Source: Actinoplanes lobatus (lineage in GTDB: Bacteria > Actinomycetota > Actinomycetes > Mycobacteriales > Micromonosporaceae). From it: a stretch of 64,000 nucleotides of DNA. Of this stretch, positions 25,569 to 34,102 are shown piece after piece. Position 1 is the stretch's first letter. The number at the start of each line of letters is the position of its first letter. A program made the position numbers and the translations under genes. The notes below the pieces were generated by a model. The model saw only the letters and a program-made list of their open reading frames with translations, ran no database searches and was not told the origin of the DNA. The stretch lies in the NCBI RefSeq assembly GCF_014205215.1, contig NZ_JACHNC010000001.1:9048501-9112500 (forward strand). The letters are read 5' to 3'.

Positions 25569-26603
25569 TCACGGGTAGGAGGTGGGCGGCGGGCCACTGG
25601 GCGGCGGGCCACCATACGGCGGGCCACTGGGCGGGCCACCATACGGCGGGCCACTGGGCGGGCCACCATACGGCGGGTTACTGGGCGGGCCACCATACGG
25701 CGGGTTACTGGGCGGCGGGCCACCGGGCGACGGGGCCTGCGGGCCGGGCGGGTTGATCGCCGCGTCCAGGCCGTCCAGGATCTCCTCGATCTGCGGCCGC
25801 AGGACCCGCCAGTCACGGCCCGAGGCGAGCGCCTCGTTCTCCGCGTCGACGGCCGCCGTGAGGTCGCGCAGCAGCACCGTGATCCCGGTGGCCCGGGCCT
25901 GGCGGGCGGCGTCCGAGGGCTGGGTGGACAGCCGGCCCCAGCCGGCGATCAGCGCGGCCAGGTCGGCGCGGACCCGCGGCCAGGTGTTGGCCCGCTGAAC
26001 CGGGTCGGCGGAGGCCAGCACGGGCGTCAGCCGCGCCTCGGTGACCATGCGGGTCTCGGCGGACAGGGTGCCCGCATCGGCGTCCCAGGTCGCCGTGCGC
26101 CGGGAACGGCTGATCAGCAGCACGGCGGCGAGTCCGGCGAACAGCAGGAACAGCAGGACCCAGCCCCAGACGCCACCGGAGTCGTCCTCGGCGGCGATCG
26201 GCACCACCTCGGCCGACGACGAGGTGGCCGCCGGTGTCGGTGTGGTCTCCTCCGGCGTCGGCGTGGTGGTCTTGGGCGGCACCACGGTCACCGTCACCTC
26301 CACCTTGGTGGTGGACGGCTTGTCCGGTGTCTTCTCGGTCTCCTGCGGCTGCTGGCCGGTCCTGGTCGGTTCCGGTTCGCCGGTCGGTTCCGGCTTCTCG
26401 GTCGTCTTGGTCGGTTCCGGCTTCTCGGTACGGGTCCGTGTCGGTTCCGCCGTATCAGCGGGCTCCTCGTCGGCGGTGCGCTCGATCGACGGCAGGGTGG
26501 ACGGCAACGTCCGGTTCTCCCCCTCGCCGCTGCACGCCGCCGTCGCCAGCAGGCAGAGAAGCGCGGCCGCCACGGCGGCCGGCCGGTGTGCCCGTTGCAT
26601 CAT
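25569..26603 (-). CDS. Lipoprotein with Thr/Pro linker, one membrane segment and PPYGG repeats
   Basis: 344 aa from ATG 26603 (GGGGAG upstream). A lipoprotein signal ends in LLATAAC (Cys ~23), followed by a long Thr/Pro/Glu-rich extracellular stretch (PEPTKTTEKPEPTGEPEPTR). A membrane helix follows (WGWVLLFLLFAGLAAVLLI, ~residues 145-163), then a cytoplasmic helical domain with Trp/Arg-rich start and a C-terminal tail of tandem PPYGGPPSG units. The orientation with both an N-terminal lipid anchor and an internal helix is unusual. The helical domain may bind a cell-envelope partner; the function is unknown. The protein is encoded on its own promoter. Confidence 0.75.
   Translation of the reverse strand: MMQRAHRPAAVAAALLCLLATAACSGEGENRTLPSTLPSIERTADEEPADTAEPTRTRTEKPEPTKTTEKPEPTGEPEPTRTGQQPQETEKTPDKPSTTKVEVTVTVVPPKTTTPTPEETTPTPAATSSSAEVVPIAAEDDSGGVWGWVLLFLLFAGLAAVLLISRSRRTATWDADAGTLSAETRMVTEARLTPVLASADPVQRANTWPRVRADLAALIAGWGRLSTQPSDAARQARATGITVLLRDLTAAVDAENEALASGRDWRVLRPQIEEILDGLDAAINPPGPQAPSPGGPPPSNPPYGGPPSNPPYGGPPSGPPYGGPPSGPPYGGPPPSGPPPTSYP
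25582..25716 (-). repeat. 27-bp tandem repeats coding for Pro-Pro-Tyr-Gly-Gly units
   Basis: The core CCACCATAC recurs at 25609, 25636, 25663 and 25690, an exact 27-bp period, flanked by decayed copies. Each unit adds nine residues (PPYGGPPSG or PPYGGPPSN) to the lipoprotein tail. Copy number is likely to vary by slippage. Confidence 0.9.
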
Positions 26604-26631
26604 GTGTCCACTCCCCATATCGAACAGCCGG

Positions 26632-27750
26632 TCAGGCGACGATCCGCATCTCGCGGCTGGTGTTGTTGAAGCGGCGGCCACCGCTCTCGGTGACCGTGAC
26701 GATGTCCTCGATCCGTACGCCGAATCGGCGGGGCAGGTAGATCCCCGGTTCGATGGAGAAGCACATTCCGGGTACGAGCGGGCGCGTCTCACCCTCGACC
26801 AGGTACGGCGGCTCGTGGGTGGTCAGGCCGATGCCGTGGCCGGTGCGGTGGATGAAGTACGGCCCGTACCCGGCGTCCTCGATGACCGCGCGGGCCACCC
26901 GGTCGATGTCCTCGCAGGTCGCGCCGGGCCGGACGGCCTCGAAGGCGGTCTGCTGGGCGTGCCGCACCACGTCGTGGATCTCGCGTTCCACACCGGTCGG
27001 CTCGCCGACGTGCACGGTACGGGTGGTGTCCGAGCCGTACCCGTCCTTGAGCCCGCCGAAGTCCAGGACCACCATGTCGCCCTCGAGGATCACCCGGTCG
27101 CCCATCTCGTGGTGCGGGTCGGCGCCGTTCGGGCCGGACCCGACGACGGTGAAGTCGACCTGGCTGTGGCCGTGTTCGCGGAGCAGCCCGGCCAGTTCGG
27201 TGCCGACCGCGTGCTCGGTCCGGCCGGCGAACCGGGCCGAGACGATCTCCTCGTACGCGGCGTCGGCGGCCGCCCCGGCGCCGGCCAGCCGTTCGATCTC
27301 GTCGGCGTCCTTGACGGCCCGCAGCATCGGCAGGGTTCCGGTCATCGACGTGAACCAGGACGCCGGCACCTCGCGTTGCAGGGCCAGCAGGTGCAGGGCC
27401 CAGGCCGAGTCGGAGATGGCGTAGCGGCCGTCGGCGGCGAGCAGCCGGGCGGTGGCCGCGTACGGGTCGGCGCCGTCACGCCAGTCGCTGATCGTGACCG
27501 CGCTCGCGCCGGGCGCCGCCTCGGCGTCCGAACGTTCCAGGGTGGGGACGATCAGGCGCGGCTCGTGGTCCCGGTCGAGCACCAGCATGGTGATCCGCTC
27601 GGTGATGGCGGTGGGCCGGTAGCCGGTGAAGTACACGAGATCCGGGCCCGGCGTGACCAGCAGACCGGTGAGCCCGGCGCCGACGGCCTGGGCGACCGCC
27701 CGTTCCATCCGGGCGGTGAAGTCCTTCGTGGTGAACGGTCGTGGCGTCAT
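26632..27750 (-). CDS. M24B Xaa-Pro aminopeptidase-type peptidase
   Basis: 372 aa, pita-bread metallopeptidase. An N-terminal creatinase-like domain (LLVTPGPDLVYFTGYRPTAI) is followed by the catalytic domain with all five metal ligands: Asp in VVLDFGG, Asp in GYGSDTTRTV, His in HRTGHGIGLTTHE, Glu in CFSIEPGIYLP, Glu in VRIEDIVTV. It removes N-terminal residues before proline, cytosolic. It is coupled to the MFS transporter upstream by a 4-nt overlap, so import or export of peptides or Pro-containing compounds is plausible. Confidence 0.92.
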   Translation of the reverse strand: MTPRPFTTKDFTARMERAVAQAVGAGLTGLLVTPGPDLVYFTGYRPTAITERITMLVLDRDHEPRLIVPTLERSDAEAAPGASAVTISDWRDGADPYAATARLLAADGRYAISDSAWALHLLALQREVPASWFTSMTGTLPMLRAVKDADEIERLAGAGAAADAAYEEIVSARFAGRTEHAVGTELAGLLREHGHSQVDFTVVGSGPNGADPHHEMGDRVILEGDMVVLDFGGLKDGYGSDTTRTVHVGEPTGVEREIHDVVRHAQQTAFEAVRPGATCEDIDRVARAVIEDAGYGPYFIHRTGHGIGLTTHEPPYLVEGETRPLVPGMCFSIEPGIYLPRRFGVRIEDIVTVTESGGRRFNNTSREMRIVA

Positions 27751-29270
27751 GCCGGGGCACCTCCGGTGGTCGCGACCGGGCGGGTCGGGATCGTGTGGCT
27801 GGTCGCGGCCGCCGCGGCGGCCAGGTGCACGGCGCCCGCCGGGTCACCGCGGTGCCGGCCCATCAGGACGGCCAGCGCGACGCCGGCCGCCGACAGCAGC
27901 GCCAGCAGCAGCGCCGCACCGGCGAGGCCGGCGGCCAGGGCGTCACCGGCGGATTCCCCGGCGGTGGCGTGCGAGTCGGTGACCGCGGTGAAGACCGTGG
28001 AGGCGGCCGCCACCGCGAGCGAGCCGCCGACGTACCGGGCCATGTTGGAGATGCCGGAGGCCTGACCGACCTCGTCGGGCGAGACCGCCGAGGTGGAGGC
28101 CGACGAGGCCGGCCCGTTGGCGAAGCCGAGGCCGACCGACAGGACCATCAGCGGGATCACGAACGTGGCGTAGCTCCAGCCGGCGGTCACCAGGATCATC
28201 ACGCCGGCGCCGGCCGTCGCCAGGGCGAAGCCGAGGGCGACCGCCTGCCGCGAGCCGATCTTCACGGCCAGCGGGGTGATCAACGGCGTCACCGCGATCA
28301 TCGCGGCCGCCGCGGGCAGGGTGGCCAGGCCCGCTTCCAGGGCCGTCATCCCGAATGCGGCCGGGTCCTGGAAGTAGAGGCTGAGCAGGTACATCAGCGC
28401 GTTGATGATGCCGGCCACGAGCAGGATGGCGAAGGTGGACCCGACCAGCACCCGGTTGCGGAGCAGCCGCAGGTCGACGAGCGGGGCGGTGGCCCGGCGC
28501 TCGGCGGCGACGAAGCCCGCCCCGCCGAGGACCGACAGCACCAGGCAGCCGATCGTGGGAGCGGACACCCAGCCCCAGTCGCCGCCCTCGCTGAGCGCCA
28601 GCACCAGCGGCACCAGCGCGACCGCGACCAGTACGGTGCCGAGCACGTCGATCGAGCGGGGCCGGTCCGGGTCGCGTGATTCGGCGACCCCGGCCAGGGT
28701 GACCGGGATGCAGACCGCGGCGATCGCCGCGTCGATCCAGAACAGTCCCTGCCAGCCGGTCGTGCCGACCAGGACCCCGCCGACGAGTGGGCCGACGGCC
28801 GCGCCGATGGCCGACGCCGCGCCCCACAGGGTGATGGCCTTCATCTGCCCGGTTCCGGACGATCCGACCGACAGCAGGCTCATCCCGCAGGCCAGGATGG
28901 TGGAGCCGGCGGCGCCCTGGATCATCCGGCCGCCGATCACCCCGGCCGCTCCGCTGGACAGCGCGATCAGGGCGCAGGACAGCACGAACAGGACCAGGCC
29001 GCCGAGGAAGATCCGGCGGCGGCCGAAGACGTCGCCGAGCGCGCCGGAGGTGACGATGACCGCGGCGCCGACCAGCATGTAGCCGGTGACGGCCCACTGG
29101 AGCACGTCGATCGGGGCGCCGACGTCCTCGCTGATCGCCGGCAGCAGGATCGTGACGGCGGAGGTGTTCGCGTTCACCACCAGCGCCGAGACGCACGCGG
29201 CGAACAGCACCCCGCGCCCCGCCGCCTTGCCGGCGTCGGTTCTCGGGGCTTCGTGACCTGTCGGGGGCAT
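27747..29270 (-). CDS. MFS drug/proton antiporter, DHA2 (14-TM) family
   Basis: 507 aa with about 14 membrane segments. The DHA2 signature is present: VNANTSAVTILLPAISEDVG in TM1, LQWAVTGYMLVGAAVIVTSG in TM2 and GDVFGRRRIF in the loop; a late helix reads YATFVIPLMVLSVGLGFANG. It likely exports a small molecule or antibiotic. AAGGGACC precedes the ATG. It shares an intergenic region and possibly a promoter box with the divergent ThrE gene. It is coupled to the M24 peptidase downstream. Confidence 0.9.
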   Translation of the reverse strand: MPPTGHEAPRTDAGKAAGRGVLFAACVSALVVNANTSAVTILLPAISEDVGAPIDVLQWAVTGYMLVGAAVIVTSGALGDVFGRRRIFLGGLVLFVLSCALIALSSGAAGVIGGRMIQGAAGSTILACGMSLLSVGSSGTGQMKAITLWGAASAIGAAVGPLVGGVLVGTTGWQGLFWIDAAIAAVCIPVTLAGVAESRDPDRPRSIDVLGTVLVAVALVPLVLALSEGGDWGWVSAPTIGCLVLSVLGGAGFVAAERRATAPLVDLRLLRNRVLVGSTFAILLVAGIINALMYLLSLYFQDPAAFGMTALEAGLATLPAAAAMIAVTPLITPLAVKIGSRQAVALGFALATAGAGVMILVTAGWSYATFVIPLMVLSVGLGFANGPASSASTSAVSPDEVGQASGISNMARYVGGSLAVAAASTVFTAVTDSHATAGESAGDALAAGLAGAALLLALLSAAGVALAVLMGRHRGDPAGAVHLAAAAAATSHTIPTRPVATTGGAPA

Positions 29271-29352
29271 CGTGGTCCCTTCGCATCGGCGCCACGTCTG
29301 CCGCCAATCTCCCGTCCGGGCGGGGCCGCGGACATCGCTCGTGCCGGATGAA

Positions 29353-29373
29353 TCTCATCCCGCAGCGGTGAGG
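29353..29373. promoter_or_regulatory. Stress palindrome box 1 (ThrE; perhaps also MFS)
   Basis: TCATCC-CGCAG-CGGTGA core. In the ThrE direction TAACTT follows at 29395-29400, the best -10 match of the set, 22 nt after the box. The ThrE ATG is 36 nt from the box, predicted +3 with no ribosome site. An inverse repeat GGATGA-ATC-TCATCC overlaps at 29346-29360. Confidence 0.7.
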
Positions 29374-29408
29374 CGACCGCGGCGGCCCCGCACCTAACTT
29401 CGGGCGAC

Positions 29409-30671
29409 ATGAGTGACTCGTCGATCTCCGACCGGGAGCTGCAACAGTTCCTGCTGTTCCTGGGCAGCGCGCTCACCGCGGCCGGCGAGGCGGTCAACCA
29501 GATCGAGGAGCATCTGCTGCGGGTGGCCCGGGCGTACGGCGCGGCGCACGCCCGGTTCAGCGTGCTGCCGACGTACGTCGTCATGTCCCTGGAGCCGGGC
29601 CGCCCGGCGACGCTGGAGCCGACCCGCGCGCTGCGTGGCGGGCTCCGCCTGGATCAGACCGCGGCCCTCTACGAGGTGCTGCGCGAGGCCGAGCAGGGCC
29701 TGACCTCGCCGGTCGAGGGCAGTCGCCGGATCCAGGAGATCGTGACGATGCGGCCCCGGTTCCGGCCGGCGTTGCAGATTCTCGGGTACGCCGTGCTGAC
29801 CGCCGGGATCTGCCTGATCCTCCAGCCGACGTGGGTGGACCTGCTGCTGTCCGTCCTCTTCGGCGTGCTGGTGGGCGGCTTCAAGCTGATCGGCGCCCGC
29901 TGGGCCAGCCTACAGATGATCATGCCGGTGGCGGCCGCGTTCGTGGTGGCGGCGCTGACTTTCATGATCGCCGGAGGCACCTGGCTGGACGCCGATCTGC
30001 GCGCGATGGTGGCCCCGCTGGCCACCTTCCTGCCCGGCGCCATGCTGACGATGGCGGTCGTCGAGGTGTCGGCGGCCGAGATGGTGACCGGGGCGAGCCG
30101 TCTGGTGGCCGGCCTCCTCCAGTTGCTGCTGCTCGCGTTCGGGATCATCGGCGCCGCCCAGCTGGTCGGGCTGCCCCGCGCCGAGCACCTGGTCAGCGCG
30201 CCGCAGAACTCGATCGGCGCGTGGGCGCCGTGGCTGGGCGCGCTGGTCGTCGGGATCGGCAACTACCTGGTGCTGTCCGGCCCACCCCGGACGCTCGGCT
30301 GGCTCTGCCTGGTCCTCTACTCCGGATGGATCGCCCAGTACCTCGGCGGGCAGGCGTTCGGCGGCTACCTGAGCGGCTTCCTCGGGGCGGTGGTGCTGAC
30401 CGTCGTGGCGTACCTGGTGGAACGGGTCCCGTCCGGGCCGCCCGCCCTGGTCTCGTTCCTGCCCGGCTTCTGGCTGCTGGTGCCGGGCGCACTGAGCCTG
30501 ATCGGGATCACCGAGTACCTGAGCCAGGACGCGGTACGCGGCGCCGAGGACCTGATCGGCGCGCTCGGCTCGATGCTGGCCGTCGCCCTCGGGGTGCTCT
30601 GCGGCCATCCGATCTATCGCGGTCTCGCCCGGGCGCTGGGCGCCTGGAACCTCCGCGAGGAACGCATGTGA
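29409..30671 (+). CDS. ThrE-type threonine/serine exporter
   Basis: 420 aa. The N-terminal cytosolic part (ALTAAGEAVNQIEEHLLRVA, with HARFSVLPTYVVMSLEP) is the ThrE_1 domain, followed by roughly ten membrane helices with the ThrE_2 half starting near SAPQNSIGAWAPWLG. The family exports threonine, serine and small peptides, known from Corynebacterium glutamicum ThrE. Translation seems leaderless: no Shine-Dalgarno, and the ATG lies about 2 nt after the predicted transcription start. A permease operon follows after 83 bp. Confidence 0.88.
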   Translation: MSDSSISDRELQQFLLFLGSALTAAGEAVNQIEEHLLRVARAYGAAHARFSVLPTYVVMSLEPGRPATLEPTRALRGGLRLDQTAALYEVLREAEQGLTSPVEGSRRIQEIVTMRPRFRPALQILGYAVLTAGICLILQPTWVDLLLSVLFGVLVGGFKLIGARWASLQMIMPVAAAFVVAALTFMIAGGTWLDADLRAMVAPLATFLPGAMLTMAVVEVSAAEMVTGASRLVAGLLQLLLLAFGIIGAAQLVGLPRAEHLVSAPQNSIGAWAPWLGALVVGIGNYLVLSGPPRTLGWLCLVLYSGWIAQYLGGQAFGGYLSGFLGAVVLTVVAYLVERVPSGPPALVSFLPGFWLLVPGALSLIGITEYLSQDAVRGAEDLIGALGSMLAVALGVLCGHPIYRGLARALGAWNLREERM

Positions 30672-30676
30672 CCGCG

Positions 30677-30697
30677 AACCGTTCCCCAGGGGTGAGG
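30677..30697 (+). promoter_or_regulatory. Stress palindrome box 2 (permease), half conserved
   Basis: Only the right arm GGGTGAGG is well kept, but GATGAT (xANNNT) follows at the expected distance (30719-30724). It would drive the permease gene at 30755. Confidence 0.45.
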
Positions 30698-30754
30698 CGG
30701 CGACCATCCATTCGGGCCGATGATCCGCGGAAAACCCCTCGATCGGAGGCAGCG

Positions 30755-32203
30755 TTGAGCGCGATGGACGTGCCCGCCACAGAACCGGTGGGCGACAAGG
30801 GTGCGAAGCCGAAGACGGCCCGCAACATTCAATACATCTCCTGGGTTGCTCTGGCGCTGATGACCACGAGCTCGGTGGCCAGCCTGCGTCCGTCGCCCAC
30901 GATGGCCGTCTACGGACTGGCCAGCATCTTCCTCTACATCGTCCCGGCGATCGTCTTCCTGCTGCCGACCGCTCTGGTCTCGGCGGAGCTGGCCTCCGGC
31001 TGGGAGGGCGGCGTCTACAAGTGGGTCAGCGAGGGCATCAACAAGCCGGCCGGGTTCCTGGCGGTGTGGTGCCAGTTCGCCATGACGATCTTCTACTACC
31101 CGAGCCTGCTCGGGTTCGTGGCGAGCACGCTGGCGTACGTCATCAATCCGGACCTGGCCTCCAGCGGCGTCTGGACCGCGATCGTCATCATGGTCTGCTA
31201 CTGGTCCGGCGTGTGGGTCTCGTCCCGCGGCACCAGCGGCGTGGCCGGCCTGGCCAGCGGCGGCCTGATCATCGGCACCCTGATCCCCGGGGCGCTGCTG
31301 GTGATCCTCGGCATCGCGTTCCTCGGCCAGGGCAACGAGTCGGCCGCGCCGATGACCGCCGACAACCTGATCCCGGCCTGGGCCGGCCTGTCCAGCCTGG
31401 TGCTGATCGTGAACAACTTCCTGTCGTACTCCGGCATGGAGATGAACGCGGTGCACGTCGGGTCGCTGAAGCAGCCGGGTAAGGAGTTCCCGAAGGCCAT
31501 GTTCCTGGCCATGGGCCTGGTCCTGCTGATCTTCATCCTGCCCGCGCTGGCGATCAGCTGGATCGTGCCGGCCGAGCAGCTGTCGCTGACCGCCGGCGTG
31601 ATGCAGGCGTTCGACGCGGTGTTCGCCGCGTTCGACTCGCAGTGGCTCACCCCGATCCTCGGCGTCATGCTGGTCGCCGCCTCCCTCGGCGGCATGCTCA
31701 CCTGGCTGGCCGGCCCGTCCAGGGGCCTGCTGCTGATCTCCAAGCAGGAGGGCTACCTGCCGCCGTTCCTGCAGAAGCTGAACAAGCACGGCGTGCAGCA
31801 GAACATCCTGGTCACCCAGGGTCTGGTCACCACGCTCATCGCGCTGGCCTACGCGTTCATCCCGGACGTCTCCAGCGCGTACTGGATCTTCTCGGTGATC
31901 ACCACGCAGGTCTACCTGATCATGTACCTGCTGATGTTCGTGGCCGCCGTCCGCCTGCGCCGCAGCCACCCGGACCACCCCCGCGGCTACCGCGCCCCGA
32001 TGCTCACCGGCCTCTGCGGCGTCGGCTTCGCCGCCTCGCTGGCCGCCCTGCTCATCGGTTTCGTCCCGCCGTCGCAGTTCGGCTCCGGCAGCGTCGGCGT
32101 CTACCTGGCCGTCGTCGCCGGCGGCGCACTCGGTCTCGGTCTGCTCGTCCCGTTCCTCTTCTACAAGCTGCGCAAACCCTCCTGGAAGGAAGCCTCCGCA
32201 TGA
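30755..32203 (+). CDS. APC-family amino-acid permease
   Basis: 482 aa from TTG 30755, chosen because GGAGG lies 5 nt upstream; ATG 30764 is the alternative. Twelve membrane segments; ISWVALALMTTSSVASLRPS, PTALVSAELASGWEGGVYKW and the sodium-less APC fold resemble the GadC/YjeM antiporter branch rather than cationic amino acid carriers. Substrate not determined. It starts an operon with a 34-aa membrane peptide (ATGA overlap), a 139-aa protein and an M20 dipeptidase, which suggests uptake of a dipeptide or modified amino acid that is then cleaved. Confidence 0.9.
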   Translation: MSAMDVPATEPVGDKGAKPKTARNIQYISWVALALMTTSSVASLRPSPTMAVYGLASIFLYIVPAIVFLLPTALVSAELASGWEGGVYKWVSEGINKPAGFLAVWCQFAMTIFYYPSLLGFVASTLAYVINPDLASSGVWTAIVIMVCYWSGVWVSSRGTSGVAGLASGGLIIGTLIPGALLVILGIAFLGQGNESAAPMTADNLIPAWAGLSSLVLIVNNFLSYSGMEMNAVHVGSLKQPGKEFPKAMFLAMGLVLLIFILPALAISWIVPAEQLSLTAGVMQAFDAVFAAFDSQWLTPILGVMLVAASLGGMLTWLAGPSRGLLLISKQEGYLPPFLQKLNKHGVQQNILVTQGLVTTLIALAYAFIPDVSSAYWIFSVITTQVYLIMYLLMFVAAVRLRRSHPDHPRGYRAPMLTGLCGVGFAASLAALLIGFVPPSQFGSGSVGVYLAVVAGGALGLGLLVPFLFYKLRKPSWKEASA

Positions 32204-32304
32204 TCAAGGAACACAAGGCGCTGACCGTCTCCGTCGTGGCGCTCGTCGCCCTGGCCGGGTTCGGGCTGATCAACCGCTACCGGCGTAAGGGGTTCCTCGG
32301 ATGA
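32200..32304 (+). CDS. 34-aa single-helix membrane protein
   Basis: MIKEHKALTVSVVALVALAG begins a short frame with one hydrophobic helix and a basic NRYRRKGFLG tail. Its ATG overlaps the permease stop and its TGA overlaps the next ATG, so it is embedded in tight coupling. It may be a small accessory subunit of the permease. It is too short for family assignment. Confidence 0.7.
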   Translation: MIKEHKALTVSVVALVALAGFGLINRYRRKGFLG

Positions 32305-32720
32305 TGCAGGACAGCAAAGTGCTCGCCTGGATCTCCGGCGGGGTGCTCGTGCTGATGGCCGGCATCGGCCTGTTCACCTACCGCGGCGTCAAACAGAGCG
32401 TCGAGGCCGAGGCGAAGGCGGACCAGCTGGTCGCCGAGCTCACCGCGGCCGGGCTGCGCGTGCCGACCACCGAGCAGATCGTCCACGTGCTCGGCGACGA
32501 CGGCGGCGCGGTCTGCCTCGACCCGGGTGACGCGCTGCGCCGCGGGATCCTCTACGGCCAGCTCACCAACGGCGCGGGCGGCCCGGGACAGCGGCCGGTG
32601 ATCGCCGGCAACAACGTCGTCAAGGGCCAGCTCATCATCATGAAGGTCTACTGCCCCGACCACCTGGAGGAGTTCCAGGAGGTCGTCGACGATCTCAAGC
32701 TCGCGGAGGTCGACGCGTGA
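32301..32720 (+). CDS. Membrane-anchored 139-aa protein of unknown function
   Basis: An N-terminal helix (VLAWISGGVLVLMAGIGLFT) is followed by a coiled segment (KQSVEAEAKADQLVAELTAA) and a soluble part with GGAVCLDPGDALRRGILYGQ and VYCPDHLEEFQEVVDDLK, two Cys apart. The stop of the 34-aa gene and the GTG of the dipeptidase both overlap it (ATGA, GTGA). It probably works at the membrane with the permease. No recognised family. Confidence 0.75.
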   Translation: MMQDSKVLAWISGGVLVLMAGIGLFTYRGVKQSVEAEAKADQLVAELTAAGLRVPTTEQIVHVLGDDGGAVCLDPGDALRRGILYGQLTNGAGGPGQRPVIAGNNVVKGQLIIMKVYCPDHLEEFQEVVDDLKLAEVDA

Positions 32721-34048
32721 GGGAGAAGATCGATTCCTTGATGGGGCGGGCCCGTACCGATCTCGGGGAGCTGGTCGCCATCCCGTCGGTGGCCGACCCA
32801 CGCCAGTACCCGCCCCAGGAGTGCCTGCGCGCGGCCAACTGGGTGGTCGACCGCTTCGCCGAGGCCGGCTTCACCGGCCTCGGCCTGCACGAGACCAGCG
32901 ACGGCAGCAAGGCGGTCTTCGGGGTACGCCCGGCCGCCGACCCGAACGCGCCCACGGTCCTGCTGTACGCCCACTACGACGTGCAGCCCCCGCTGGACGA
33001 GGCGGCCTGGCACACCCCGCCGTTCGAGCTGACCGAGTCCGGCGGCCGCTGGTACGGCCGGGGCGCCGCCGACTGCAAGGGCAACATCGTCATGCACCTG
33101 ACCGCGCTGCGGGCGCTCGGCGACGACATCGGGGTCAACCTGAAACTGATCGTCGAGGGTTCCGAGGAGCAGGGCACCGGCGGCCTGGAGGACTTCGTGC
33201 TCCGCAATCCGGAGCTGCTGCGCGCCGACGCCATCCTGGTCTGCGACACCGGCAACGCGGCGGTCGGGGTGCCGGCCGCCACGGTGACGCTGCGCGGCCT
33301 GGCGAACGTGGTGGTGAACGTGGAGGCGCTGGCCGGGGAGGTGCACTCGGGCATGTTCGGCGGCCCCGCCCCGGACGCGCTCGCGGCGCTCATCCACATC
33401 CTGGCCACGTTGCGCGACGCCGACGGCAACACCACGGTCACCGGGCTGGACAACGGCCAGACGTGGAGCGGGGCGCCGTACCCGGCGGAGCAGTTCCGCT
33501 CGGACGCGGGGCTGGTCGAGGGCGCGTCGCTGCTCGGCGACGGCACGGTCTCGGACATGGTCTGGGCCCGGCCGGCGGTCACCGTGCTCGGCATCGACTG
33601 CCCGCCCGTGGTGGGCTCGGCGGCGGCCATCCAGCCGCACGCCCGGGCCCGGCTCAACCTGCGGGTGCCGCCCGGCACGGACGCCGTCAAGGCGCAGGAC
33701 GCGCTGGTCGCGCACCTGCAGGCGGCCGCGCCGTGGGGCGTTCGGGTGACGGTCGAGCGGGAGGCGCTCGGCCAGCCGTTCGAGGCCCGGTCCGGCGGTC
33801 CGGCCTACCAGGCGCTGGCCGCGGCGATGCGCCAGGCGTACGGCCGGGAGATGGCGTACCTGGGGCAGGGCGGGTCGATCCCGCTGTGCAACGTGTTCGC
33901 CGAGACCTATCCGGAGGCCGAGATCGTCCTGATGGGGGTGGAGGAGCCGCTCGCGCTGATCCACGCCCCGAACGAGAGCGTCGACCCGGGTGAGATCGCC
34001 CGGCTGGCCCACGCCGAGGCGCTGTTCCTGAGCAGTTATCGCAAGTAG
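32717..34048 (+). CDS. M20-family dipeptidase
   Basis: 443 aa, GTG start coupled to the previous gene. Zinc-site motifs of M20 peptidases: LLYAHYDVQPP (His, Asp), GRGAADCKGN, VEGSEEQGTGG (Glu catalytic/ligand), VCDTGN, and the final ALIHAPNESV (His). The dimerisation domain lies in the middle (EVHSGMFGGPAPDAL). Cytosolic; similar enzymes cut dipeptides such as carnosine-type or N-acyl amino acids. It ends the permease operon before a strong terminator. Confidence 0.92.
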   Translation: MREKIDSLMGRARTDLGELVAIPSVADPRQYPPQECLRAANWVVDRFAEAGFTGLGLHETSDGSKAVFGVRPAADPNAPTVLLYAHYDVQPPLDEAAWHTPPFELTESGGRWYGRGAADCKGNIVMHLTALRALGDDIGVNLKLIVEGSEEQGTGGLEDFVLRNPELLRADAILVCDTGNAAVGVPAATVTLRGLANVVVNVEALAGEVHSGMFGGPAPDALAALIHILATLRDADGNTTVTGLDNGQTWSGAPYPAEQFRSDAGLVEGASLLGDGTVSDMVWARPAVTVLGIDCPPVVGSAAAIQPHARARLNLRVPPGTDAVKAQDALVAHLQAAAPWGVRVTVEREALGQPFEARSGGPAYQALAAAMRQAYGREMAYLGQGGSIPLCNVFAETYPEAEIVLMGVEEPLALIHAPNESVDPGEIARLAHAEALFLSSYRK

Positions 34049-34060
34049 ACGGGAACACAC

Positions 34061-34093
34061 CGGGGGCCGGGTGCGATGCGCACCCGGCCCCCG
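34061..34093. terminator. Bidirectional hairpin terminator
   Basis: Perfect 15-bp stem CGGGGGCCGGGTGCG around the loop ATG, between the convergent M20 gene and HdeD-like gene 1. Confidence 0.85.
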
Positions 34094-34102
34094 TCCGTCT
34101 TG

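Noticed and set aside
29831..30754. An upstream extension of the permease frame through the ThrE gene
   Set aside because: It is out of frame with ThrE and has no membrane pattern; a GGAGG-preceded start at 30755 is available.
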